Shown piece by piece: positions 53,706 through 60,835 of a stretch of DNA of 64,000 nt. The position numbers and the translations under genes were made by a program. The stretch spans positions 682,001 to 746,000 of the forward strand of contig NZ_CP080383.1 of NCBI RefSeq assembly GCF_019443325.1, given 5' to 3'. Source of the DNA: Cryobacterium sp. PAMC25264. GTDB taxonomy: Bacteria > Actinomycetota > Actinomycetes > Actinomycetales > Microbacteriaceae. The first letter of the stretch is position 1, and each line of letters begins with the position of its first letter. The notes under the pieces were generated by a model. That model was not told the DNA's origin and did no database searches. It saw only the letters and a list, made by a program, of their open reading frames with translations.

Positions 53706-53975
53706 ATGGCACTCGAAGCTAATGCTAAGAAGGCGATCATCGAAAAGTACGCTACCCACCCGGGCGACACGGGTTCCCCCGAAGTCCAGATTGCCATGCT
53801 CACGCAGCGCATTCTCGACCTCACGGAGCACCTCAAAGAGCACAAGCACGACCACCACTCGCGTCGTGGCCTGCTCCTCCTGGTTGGTCAGCGTCGCCGT
53901 CTGCTCGGCTACCTGTCCGACGTGGACATCAACCGTTACCGCTCGCTCATCGAGCGTCTCGGCCTGCGCCGCTAG
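53706..53975 (+). CDS. rpsO: 30S ribosomal protein S15
   Basis: An 89-residue S15, which binds 16S rRNA at the three-way junction of the central domain. The sequence is fully canonical: [49 protein letters not shown] and the [13 protein letters not shown] end. The ATG has an AAAGGGG ribosome site. It is monocistronic here, followed by a strong terminator; in many actinobacteria it precedes pnp, which is not in this window on this strand. Confidence 0.98.
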   Translation: MALEANAKKAIIEKYATHPGDTGSPEVQIAMLTQRILDLTEHLKEHKHDHHSRRGLLLLVGQRRRLLGYLSDVDINRYRSLIERLGLRR

Positions 53976-54015
53976 GTAGTAGCCGAAAGATTCGCTGATA
54001 ACGCGATCTTCTTCG

Positions 54016-54050
54016 AAACGGGCCGTCACCTTCGGGTGTCGGCCCGTTTT
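54016..54050 (+). terminator. Rho-independent terminator of rpsO
   Basis: AAACGGGCCGTCACC, loop TTCG, GGTGTCGGCCCGTTTT: 15-base arms with one mismatch, a UUCG tetraloop and a following T-run. Confidence 0.93.
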
Positions 54051-54067
54051 GTGTACCCGTGTCCTGT

Positions 54068-54133
54068 CCCGCGAACTGTGAGCAAAGCCCCACTTTTGCG
54101 CTTCGGGACGTGCTTATCTCACAGTTCGCGGGG
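54068..54133. repeat. Intergenic palindrome, family A copy 3
   Basis: Left arm CCCGCGAACTGTGAG then CAAAGCCCC (54068-54092); right arm TGCTTATCTCACAG then TTCGCGGGG (54111-54133). It sits between the rpsO terminator and the stop of the HTH gene. Confidence 0.85.
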
Positions 54134-54142
54134 TGCTGCGGG

Positions 54143-54754
54143 TCAGATCGGGTCGGCCGGAGACTCCAGCTCGCGGGTGTAGTAGCCCCAGGGGAATGTG
54201 GTGTCCTTCACCAGTCGCCAGCCATCGGCCTCGAGGTGGCGCCTGGCCGCGTTCCCCGGTGTCCACGGCATCCGGCGGTGTTCCCACTGCCGGTCGGAGG
54301 CCTGAAGCACATGGGACAGCGTGCCGTAGTCCACGACGTGCCAGCCTCGACGGCCCTCGTCGGCGAGAACGGCCATTTCATCGAACGCGGTGACCGGGCT
54401 GATCACCTTGCGGGGCGGATGCCCCGGCTCGGCTCCCGCGCCCGGCACCTGCGCCGGCGCTGAGAAGCGCTGTTGGGCGGCCTGCCGGCTCACGCCGAGG
54501 AGCCGGCCAAGGGTGTCCCAGCTGTGCCCGGCGGCACGGGCTCCGTTGATGGAATCGCGCAGCAGCCGGCTGGTCTCCTCGGCAGCGGTGCGACTGGCGC
54601 TGACCAGCCGGAGGTAGGCGTCCGGGTCGGTCTCCAGGTCGGCCCGCAGGCCGTCCGGCGTGCCGAGCACGCCCTCGGCTACCGCATCCCGCACGGCGTT
54701 CGCTTCGGCAGGGGTGAGGGCATCGCGCAGGCGATCACCGGCACCGGCCATCAT
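54143..54754 (-). CDS. Helix-turn-helix protein, likely autoregulator
   Basis: A 203-residue protein. Residues about 65-95 hold a helix-turn-helix (SWDTLGRLLGVSRQAAQQRF), preceded by a helical N-terminus (AEANAVRDAVAEGVLG). The C-terminal part (VTAFDEMAVLADEGRRGWHVVDYG...) is compact, with conserved Trp and Tyr residues and no recognised enzyme motif. ATG 54754 overlaps the stop of the upstream membrane gene (ATGA), so both are one transcript. The operator-like palindromes before that transcript suggest it represses itself. Confidence 0.8.
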   Translation of the reverse strand: MMAGAGDRLRDALTPAEANAVRDAVAEGVLGTPDGLRADLETDPDAYLRLVSASRTAAEETSRLLRDSINGARAAGHSWDTLGRLLGVSRQAAQQRFSAPAQVPGAGAEPGHPPRKVISPVTAFDEMAVLADEGRRGWHVVDYGTLSHVLQASDRQWEHRRMPWTPGNAARRHLEADGWRLVKDTTFPWGYYTRELESPADPI

Positions 54755-55050
54755 CGTTCGTCGCCGTGGTCGGATTCGGTGGCCGCCCGCAACGGTTCGA
54801 GATCGTCGAGCGCCGCCGTATCGCGCCGTCTCGCCACGATGTGTCGGACGAGCTCGGTCCAGGCCACCAGGGCGACCAGGAGCATGGCTATGGCTCCGGT
54901 GAAGAAACCCAGAACGGAGTCGGCGGCATCGTCCACGACGACGAAGGCGCCCACCGACAGCGCGGCGATCGACAGGACGGCGGCCCCGATGGCGGGAGCG
55001 TACCAACGGGGGCGGGGCGGTGCGGTGGTGGTGCGCGTGATCGTGTTCAT
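54751..55050 (-). CDS. Small membrane protein with two spans, operon with HTH gene
   Basis: A 99-residue protein with hydrophobic helices near residues 17-40 and 46-70 (IGAAVLSIAALSVGAFVVV and GFFTGAIAMLLVALVAW) and a charged C-terminal tail. No conserved catalytic residues are visible. It is the first gene of a two-gene unit with the HTH protein. The ATG at 55050 follows -35 TTGACA, a 17-base spacer, CATTCT and exactly six bases, so translation is probably leaderless. A membrane sensor partner for the HTH protein is possible but only inferred. Confidence 0.78.
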   Translation of the reverse strand: MNTITRTTTAPPRPRWYAPAIGAAVLSIAALSVGAFVVVDDAADSVLGFFTGAIAMLLVALVAWTELVRHIVARRRDTAALDDLEPLRAATESDHGDER

Positions 55051-55052
55051 GT

Positions 55053-55099
55053 GTCAAGAATGTCTTGACGCCAGAGAGATGTCAAGAAAATATTGACAT
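55053..55099 (-). promoter_or_regulatory. Two 7-3-7 palindromic operators over the HTH promoter
   Basis: Site 1, GTCAAGA-ATG-TCTTGAC (55053-55069), covers the -10 box; site 2, GTCAAGA-AAA-TATTGAC (55081-55097, extended ATGTCAA...TTGACAT 55079-55099), covers the -35 TTGACA. Centres are 28 bases apart. Confidence 0.8.
55057..55085 (-). promoter_or_regulatory. Promoter of membrane protein/HTH operon
   Basis: Minus strand: TTGACA (55085-55080), 17-base spacer, CATTCT (55062-55057), six bases, ATG 55050. It is the only consensus -35 seen among the leaderless-type starts. Confidence 0.75.
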
Positions 55100-55267
55100 T
55101 CGCGGTTTCGCCGGTGCTGTCCACAGGTCGTCCACCCCATACCTGCGGGAGGCGCACAGGCTGCTCAGAGCGAGCGCATGGTTACCGGTCGCAGAGTGGA
55201 GTCATCGAGAGCGGCGGCCGAGACCCGGAACGTCGCCCACCCTGACCTGCGGAAGGCGGCACGGAAG

Positions 55268-55660
55268 ATGAACCTGCACGAGCGAGGCAAGAGACTGGCC
55301 GCCATCGTCACGAGCACGGCAGGCCTGGTGGCCGTGATCGCCGCGTCGGCGCTCGGCCTGCATGAGTGGGCGGACACCGAAGCCACCAGCGTGTCGGGAA
55401 CCACCTCGAGCACGACCACCACGACGACGGATGCCGAGAGCGGCGACTTGTCGGATTCGTCCGGCACTGATTCGTCCACCACAGATTCCTCGGCGGACAC
55501 CACGAACAGCACCGATTCCGGTAGGACTGACTCGTCCAGCACGGGCACCGGCTCGTCCAGCACGGATTCGACGAGCACGGATCCATCGAGCACCGGCTCC
55601 AGCTCGGCGGTCAGCCCCGCCACCGGCACCACCTCCGACGCGACCTCGAGCGGATCCTGA
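55268..55660 (+). CDS. Ser/Thr-rich membrane-anchored protein of the redox module
   Basis: A 130-residue protein (160 if GTG/ATG 55178 is used). It has one N-terminal hydrophobic segment (LAAIVTSTAGLVAVIAASALG) and then a low-complexity extracellular tail of Ser, Thr, Asp and Gly to the end. In similar actinobacterial clusters this place holds a membrane protein with a Ser/Thr stalk followed by an FMN-binding domain that ApbE flavinylates. Here the stalk simply ends, two bases before the apbE start, with no FMN-binding domain and no S/T-G-A-S/T acceptor motif. The function is unclear. Confidence 0.6.
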   Translation: MNLHERGKRLAAIVTSTAGLVAVIAASALGLHEWADTEATSVSGTTSSTTTTTTDAESGDLSDSSGTDSSTTDSSADTTNSTDSGRTDSSSTGTGSSSTDSTSTDPSSTGSSSAVSPATGTTSDATSSGS

Positions 55661-55661
55661 C

Positions 55662-56758
55662 ATGACGAACCCACCCACCCCACTGACCCCGGTGTTCGAG
55701 CTCACTCCTGACCCGGTGCCGACCGGCCCGGCCCGCCCGGCGTCGCGCGACTGGACGCTCTGGAGCACCAGCGCACGCCTGGTCGTGACCGACCCCGACC
55801 AGATCGGGTTGGCCGCCACCCTGGCCGACGCCCTGCTTGCCGACGTCGACCGAGCCGCGAGCCGGTTCAGGGCCGACTCAGAGCTCCAGCTGGCCGCGGG
55901 CCGGTTGCACGCGGGCGTCGGGGTTAGCAACACCCTGGCCGACCTCGTGCGCCAGGCCCTCGCTTCGGCGGCGCTCACCGACGGTGACGTCGACCCCACC
56001 CTCGGTACGCGCTCGACGCCGTCGGCTATGACCGTGACATCCGCCTCGTCGAAGACCACGGCGTGCCCGTGCGGGCCGTCGTGTCCCACCGTCCGGGCTG
56101 GAAAAGCGTGTCGCTGGTCGGCAACCGGCTGCGCGTGCCGGCACACCTGGCACTCGACCTCGGCGCCACCGCCAAGGCCGTCGCGGCCGATTGGACCGCC
56201 ACGGTGATCAGCGCCGCGCTCGGCTGCGGCGTTCTCCTCAGCCTCGGCGGCGACATCGCCACGGCCGGCCCGGCGCCTGCGGGCGGCTGGCAGGTGCGAG
56301 TACAGGACACCCCGGCAGACCCCGCAGCCACAATCACCCTGGTGCCGGGCATGGCCCTGGCCACCTCGAGCACCCAACACCGGCGGTGGACCATGGCCGG
56401 TCAGGCGCAGCACCACATCCTGAACCCGCGCACCGGGCGCCCCGCCGAGCCGGTCTGGCGCAGCGTCACCGTGGCGGCGTCGAGCTGCCACCGGGCCAAC
56501 ACCCTGAGCACGGCCGCGATCGTGCGTGGCACGGCCGCGCTGCCGTGGCTCCGCCAACTCGGGGCGGCCGCCAGGCTCGTCGACGTCAACGGCTCCGTCA
56601 CGGTGCTCGGCGGCTGGCCGGCCGACCCGGAGCCGGTGCCGACCCGCAGCGAACGGGCATCCGCCGACACCCTCGAGGTGCGCCGACCCAGCGACCGGCC
56701 GGCGCGCTACCAGGACGGCACCCCCGTCGGGCACGAACGCGGACGGGTCGTGGCCTGA
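55662..56758 (+). pseudogene. apbE: FAD:protein FMN transferase ApbE, one frameshift
   Basis: ApbE attaches FMN to Thr/Ser of membrane redox proteins. The first frame covers residues 1-116 up to DGDVDPTLGT; the family continuation (ALDAVGYDRDI, then DLGATAKAVAADW, LLSLGGDIATAG and the Mg-site region HHILNPRTGRPAEPVWRSVTV) is in the frame one base back, from about 56009. A single missing base (a G in TACGCG at 56006-56011) explains it. If repaired, the protein is about 366 residues, slightly long because of the Pro-rich N-terminus. Start ATG 55662 is two bases after the stalk protein. Its 3' end overlaps the next gene by one base. Confidence 0.82.
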
Positions 56759-57513
56759 TGGACGAGGCATTCTGGGCTCTCGGCCGCGGCACCGGCGTCG
56801 TGGCTCTCGTGCTGTTCACCGTGTCGGTGCTGCTGGGCATCCTGACCCGCAGCGGCCGGCCGCTGTTCACGCTGCCTCGCTTCTCCATCACGCTCATCCA
56901 CCGCAACGTGTCGCTGCTGGCGACGGTGTTCATCGTCATCCACCTGCTCTCGCTTCTCGCCGACTCCTACGCCCAGCTCACCCTGGTGGACCTCGTGTTC
57001 CCGTTCCTCGGCGCCTACCGGCCGTTCTGGCTGGGCCTGGGCACCCTCGCGGTCGACCTGCTCCTCGCCGTCGTGGCCACCAGCCTGCTCCGTCGGTACG
57101 TCGGCCAACGCGTCTTCCGTCTGGTGCACTGGTCGACCTACCTGATGTGGCCCATCGCCCTCGCACACTCCCTGGGCACCGGCACGGATGCGGGCGAGGG
57201 CTGGTTCCTGGCTCTCGCGGTAGCCTGCACCGCCGCAGTGCTCGCCGCCGTGATCTGGCGCATCACCGCCGGGTTCGTCGAATACCGCGGTGTGCGTCGC
57301 GCCGAGCGGTTCGTCGGCGAGCTGCCGGTCCTCGCCGCCCGCAGCGGCCAGTCCCTCGACGCGTCGTCGCCGACCCGACCGGCCGGTTCCGCCGACCCCA
57401 CCGTGAGGTTCACTGCCGGGTCCGTCGTGCGGTCCCGCCCCACGACGGCGGTCCCGCTCGATGTTCACGGTTCGCCGCACCAGTTGAGTTCCCCAGTGGG
57501 GAGACGACCATGA
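56758..57513 (+). CDS. Ferric-reductase-like heme membrane protein
   Basis: A 251-residue membrane protein with about six spans and paired heme-ligand His residues: IHRNVSLLATVFIVIHLL (two His) and VHWSTYLMWPIALAHSLG (two His). This is the pattern of ferric-reductase-like/YedZ-type cytochrome b domains, which carry electrons across the cytoplasmic membrane. It lacks the FAD/NADPH domain of true ferric reductases; the adjacent NuoF-like and ferredoxin proteins may provide electrons. The C-terminal 70 residues are polar and cytoplasmic. Start overlaps the apbE stop by one base; its end overlaps the next start. Confidence 0.85.
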   Translation: MDEAFWALGRGTGVVALVLFTVSVLLGILTRSGRPLFTLPRFSITLIHRNVSLLATVFIVIHLLSLLADSYAQLTLVDLVFPFLGAYRPFWLGLGTLAVDLLLAVVATSLLRRYVGQRVFRLVHWSTYLMWPIALAHSLGTGTDAGEGWFLALAVACTAAVLAAVIWRITAGFVEYRGVRRAERFVGELPVLAARSGQSLDASSPTRPAGSADPTVRFTAGSVVRSRPTTAVPLDVHGSPHQLSSPVGRRP

Positions 57514-58889
57514 GCAGCGCCAGAAGCGCGGCCGCCCAGGTGGTCGGCGACCCGACCTACGACGCCCGGCGCCCCGGTGCGGCAGACCACGTTCCGGCCC
57601 CGCTCGGCACCGCCCGGCTCACCCAGGCACCCGGGCCCGACCACGCCCGGCATCTGATCGAGTTCGGGGTCCTCCCGTCCGCGCCCGCGTCGGGCACCCT
57701 GCTGGCCACCCTGCGCGCCGCCGGTCTCGAGGGCCGCGGCGGTGCCGGCTTCCCGGCCTGGCGCAAGCTCGCCGCGATCCCGGAGAGATCCGCGACCGGC
57801 AGGCTCGGCAGTCGCCGGCCCGTCGTGATCGGCAACGCCGCTGAGGGCGAACCGCTGTCGGTGAAGGATGCCACCCTGCTCGGCACGGCCCCACATCTGG
57901 TGATCGACGGGCTCCTCACGGTGGCCGCCGCCGTCAACGCGGCTGAGGTCTACCTCTACGCGCCGGCCGCGCTGCTGCCGACCGTGGCGTACGCCCTGGC
58001 CGAGCGCACGGATGCCGGTGGCGTGGCCGTGCGAGCCTGTGCTGAGAGCTTCATCTCCGGTGAGGCGTCCGCCGTGGTCAACGCCCTGGCCGGGCGTCCG
58101 GCGCTGCCCGCCGACCGCAACATCCGCCTCACAACCTCGGGGCTGGGTAAACGGCCCACCCTGCTGCACAACATCGAAACCCTGGCGCACATCGCCCTCA
58201 TCGTGCGGTTCGGCGCGGACTGGTTCCGCTCGCTCGGCACGGAGACCGATCCGGGCACGCGCCTCGTGACGGTGAGCCGGGGCCTATGGGCCGCCGGCGT
58301 CGCAGCCGGGGTCTCCGCCGGCGCCACCGGCGGCGGGCCTGCCGGTGCGTCAGGTGCTGCCCCCGCCCGAGCCACCGCGACCGTGCTCGAGGTCATCGGC
58401 GGCAGCCGTATCGACGAACTCCTGCGCTTCGGCGGGATCGACCCGGCCTCGCTGCAAGCCGTGCTCGTCGGCGGCTACCACGGCGCCTGGCTTCCGGACT
58501 CGGCCCTGCACACCGGCCTGGACCGGGTGAGCCTGGCGCCCTTCGGCGCCAGCCCGGGCGCGGGCATCCTGCTGGTCCTGGAGACCGGACGCTGCCCGCT
58601 CACGCTGTCCGCGTCGATCGTCGACTATCTGGCCGGTCAGAGTGCCCGCCAGTGCGGGCCGTGTGTCAACGGCCTGCCGGCCATGGCAGCGGTGCTCGGC
58701 CGCCTCGCCGCGGGGGAGCGCCACCCGGGCCTGCCCGGCGAGGTGGCGCGTCTGGCCGCCCTGGTCACCGGGCGCGGCTCCTGCCACCATCCCGACGGCA
58801 CCGCCCGGTTCGTGCTGAGTACCCTCACGGTGTTCGCGGCCGACGTCGACGCCCACCTGCACGGCACCTGCGTCAAGGTGCACGCATGA
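57510..58889 (+). CDS. NuoF-like flavoprotein (NADH/ferredoxin electron entry)
   Basis: A 459-residue relative of the NADH-quinone oxidoreductase 51 kDa subunit. GLEGRGGAGFPAWRKLAAI is the FMN/NADH glycine loop, IGNAAEGEPLSVKDATLL the family substrate block, then an SLBB-type region with VLEVIGGSRIDELLRFGGI. The iron-sulfur motif near the end is reduced: SARQCGPCVNGLPA and GRGSCHHPDG give three Cys, where respiratory NuoF has four. A Gly/Ala-rich insert (about residues 268-290) interrupts it. It likely passes electrons from NAD(P)H to the ferredoxin and the heme membrane protein. ATGA overlaps on both ends show a single operon. Confidence 0.86.
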   Translation: MSSARSAAAQVVGDPTYDARRPGAADHVPAPLGTARLTQAPGPDHARHLIEFGVLPSAPASGTLLATLRAAGLEGRGGAGFPAWRKLAAIPERSATGRLGSRRPVVIGNAAEGEPLSVKDATLLGTAPHLVIDGLLTVAAAVNAAEVYLYAPAALLPTVAYALAERTDAGGVAVRACAESFISGEASAVVNALAGRPALPADRNIRLTTSGLGKRPTLLHNIETLAHIALIVRFGADWFRSLGTETDPGTRLVTVSRGLWAAGVAAGVSAGATGGGPAGASGAAPARATATVLEVIGGSRIDELLRFGGIDPASLQAVLVGGYHGAWLPDSALHTGLDRVSLAPFGASPGAGILLVLETGRCPLTLSASIVDYLAGQSARQCGPCVNGLPAMAAVLGRLAAGERHPGLPGEVARLAALVTGRGSCHHPDGTARFVLSTLTVFAADVDAHLHGTCVKVHA

Positions 58890-59206
58890 GCGCCCGGATG
58901 CTCACCCCCATCGGCCGGCCCGCGGCCGCTGCAGCCCACCCGGCCGGCCGGTCGGCGCTCGACGCATCCACCGCGGGCGCCGCTCCAGACGCCCGCACGG
59001 TGCTGCACATCGACTGGACGGCCTGCGACGGCCGGGGCCTGTGCACCGAACTGCTGCCCGAGCTGCTGCAGCGCGACGAATGGGGGTACCCGCTGGCGCT
59101 CGGCTACGGATCGGATGTTCCGGTGCCCGGCCAACTGCTCGCCGCGGCCACCGACGCGGTGTCCCTCTGCCGCCGCCAGGCACTCGCCCTCTCCCGCCAA
59201 CCGTGA
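58886..59206 (+). CDS. Single-cluster ferredoxin
   Basis: A 106-residue protein whose C-terminal half has the spaced Cys pattern CDGRGLC...AVSLC of small 3Fe-4S/4Fe-4S ferredoxins (CxxxxxC then a distant Cys). The N-terminal 35 residues are Ala/Pro-rich. Its start overlaps the NuoF-like stop (ATGA), making it the last gene of the redox operon. Its stop codon lies inside the left arm of palindrome family A copy 4, so that repeat ends the operon. Confidence 0.83.
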   Translation: MSARMLTPIGRPAAAAAHPAGRSALDASTAGAAPDARTVLHIDWTACDGRGLCTELLPELLQRDEWGYPLALGYGSDVPVPGQLLAAATDAVSLCRRQALALSRQP

Positions 59207-59258
59207 GTTAAGCCCCGCTTTCGGGCCCGGACGCGTGCCTTTCTCACAGGTCGCGGCG
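59193..59258. repeat. Intergenic palindrome, family A copy 4, overlapping a stop codon
   Basis: Left arm CCCGCCAACCGTGAG then TTAAGCCCC (59193-59216); right arm GCCTTTCTCACAG then GTCGCGGCGG (59236-59258). It is less perfect than the others and contains the TGA of the ferredoxin gene (59204-59206). Confidence 0.75.
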
Positions 59259-59297
59259 GTTGCCGCGCGTCCCGTAGCGCCCAGCCGCGCAAACGGT

Positions 59298-59303
59298 CAG
59301 AGT
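59298..59303 (+). promoter_or_regulatory. -10 box, leaderless promoter of fructosamine kinase
   Basis: CAGAGT, six bases (GGAGGG), ATG at 59310. GGAGGG touches the ATG and is too close to serve as a ribosome site. Confidence 0.5.
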
Positions 59304-59309
59304 GGAGGG

Positions 59310-60113
59310 ATGAGCGACTTCGTCAATTCACCCGGCGGCGACCCTCGGGGGTTCGACAAGAGGCGGCACGGCGCACCGTCCGGGTTCTTCGAGGCCGAGG
59401 CGGCCGGGCTGGTCTGGCTCGCGGTGCCCGGGGGAGTGCGCACCGCGCAGGTGCTCGACCTGGAGCCCGGCCATATCGTGCTCGAGACCATCGACGAGGT
59501 GCCGCCCAGCGCCGCTGCGGCCCGGGCGTTCGGCGCTCAACTCTCGGTGACGCACTCGGCCGGTGCCGCGGCCTTCGGCGCACCGCCCGACAACTGGAGT
59601 GGCTCGCTGTTCATCGGCAACCGCAGCCTGCCGGCCGCCTACGAAGACACCTGGGGTGCCTTCTACGCCCGGTACCGGGTGCTGCCGTACCTCGACATCG
59701 CCCTGGACGTAGGTGGCATCACCGCACGCCAGTCGGAGGCGGTGCACGCGGCCTGCGCCCGCATCGAGGCCGGCGACTTCGACGACGGGGCGCCGCCCGC
59801 CCGGCTGCACGGCGACCTCTGGACCGGCAATGTGCTCTGGTCGGCCGACGGGGTGGTGCTCATCGACCCGGCCGCGCACGGCGGCCACCGCGAAACCGAC
59901 CTGGCGATGCTCGCGCTGTTCGGCTGCCCCTACCTGGACGAGATCACCGCCGGCTACGAGTCGGCATCGCCCCTGCGGGCTGGCTGGCGGGCGCGGACGC
60001 CGCTGCACCAGCTACATCCGCTCGCCGTGCACGCTGCCGGTCACGGTGCCGCCTACGGCCGGGCGCTCGAGCAGGCCGCCGAGGCCGTGCTCGAGCTGCC
60101 CAGGGCACGGTGA
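59310..60113 (+). CDS. Fructosamine kinase-family protein
   Basis: A 267-residue kinase of the fructosamine-3-kinase group, which phosphorylates sugars on glycated proteins or amino acids so that they detach. The catalytic loop is RLHGDLWTGNVLW (Asp as base) and the metal motif is VVLIDPAAHGGHRETDLAML. The N-terminal ATP-binding lobe is short but includes VLETIDEVPPS. It is convergent with a DJ-1/PfpI protein gene only ten bases away, another family linked to removal of glycation damage. Confidence 0.88.
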   Translation: MSDFVNSPGGDPRGFDKRRHGAPSGFFEAEAAGLVWLAVPGGVRTAQVLDLEPGHIVLETIDEVPPSAAAARAFGAQLSVTHSAGAAAFGAPPDNWSGSLFIGNRSLPAAYEDTWGAFYARYRVLPYLDIALDVGGITARQSEAVHAACARIEAGDFDDGAPPARLHGDLWTGNVLWSADGVVLIDPAAHGGHRETDLAMLALFGCPYLDEITAGYESASPLRAGWRARTPLHQLHPLAVHAAGHGAAYGRALEQAAEAVLELPRAR

Positions 60114-60123
60114 CCGCGACGGG

Positions 60124-60678
60124 TCAGGTGGTCTGCCCGTCGTGCGCGCCCTCGGCCACCTCTTCGATGACCTTGGCGTTGAACGCCGGCAGGTCGTCGG
60201 GGGTGCGGCTGGATACGAGCCCGTTGTCCACCACGACCTCCTCGTCGACCCAGGTGGCGCCGGCGTTCTGCAGGTCGGTCTTCAGGCTGGGGTAGGAGGT
60301 GAGGGTGCGGCCCTCGATCACGCCGGCCTCGATGAGGATCCAGGCGGCGTGGCAGATGGCCGACACGGGCTTGTGCGCGCTGAAAAAGTCACGGGTGAAC
60401 GCGATCGCGTCCTGGTCCATCCGCAGGTGGTCGGCGTTCACGACGCCTCCCGGCAACACCAGCGCGTCGAAGTCGTCGGCGCGGGCGTCAGCGACGGCCA
60501 GGTCGACATACTGCGAGTGGCCCTTCTTGCCGGTGATGCTCTCGGTGGCGGGGGACACCAACACGGCAGTGGCGCCGGCATCCGTCACCGCCTGCCAGGG
60601 GCTCGACAGTTCGCTGTCTTCGTATCCGTCGGTGAGCAGGAAGGCGATGCGCTTGCCGGAAAGTTCTGTGGTCGTCAT
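60124..60678 (-). CDS. DJ-1/PfpI-family protein (deglycase/protease type)
   Basis: A 184-residue protein of the type 1 glutamine amidotransferase-like PfpI group. IAFLLTDGYEDSELSSP carries the conserved Glu, and the nucleophile elbow is SAICHAAWILIEAG with Cys near residue 108. Members are reported as deglycases, glyoxalases or proteases. Its ATG follows a strong ribosome site (GGAGAAGGAG) and it is convergent with the fructosamine kinase gene. Confidence 0.9.
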   Translation of the reverse strand: MTTTELSGKRIAFLLTDGYEDSELSSPWQAVTDAGATAVLVSPATESITGKKGHSQYVDLAVADARADDFDALVLPGGVVNADHLRMDQDAIAFTRDFFSAHKPVSAICHAAWILIEAGVIEGRTLTSYPSLKTDLQNAGATWVDEEVVVDNGLVSSRTPDDLPAFNAKVIEEVAEGAHDGQTT

Positions 60679-60730
60679 GATGTTCTCCTTCTCCTAGGTC
60701 GGAACAGGGTGGGTCGAATAACGCTGATGC

Positions 60731-60761
60731 CGGGGAGGTCGCACGGTGTGTGGCCTCCCCG
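60731..60761 (-). terminator. Hairpin after SDR gene
   Basis: CGGGGAGG (60731-60738) and CCTCCCCG (60754-60761), 15-base loop, downstream of the minus-strand SDR. Confidence 0.5.
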
Positions 60762-60835
60762 ATCAACGCTAGTCACGGTCGCGGGTGCGGGCGTCGATAC
60801 CCACCAAACGCTGAGGTTCTCCCAGCGTGCATGGG

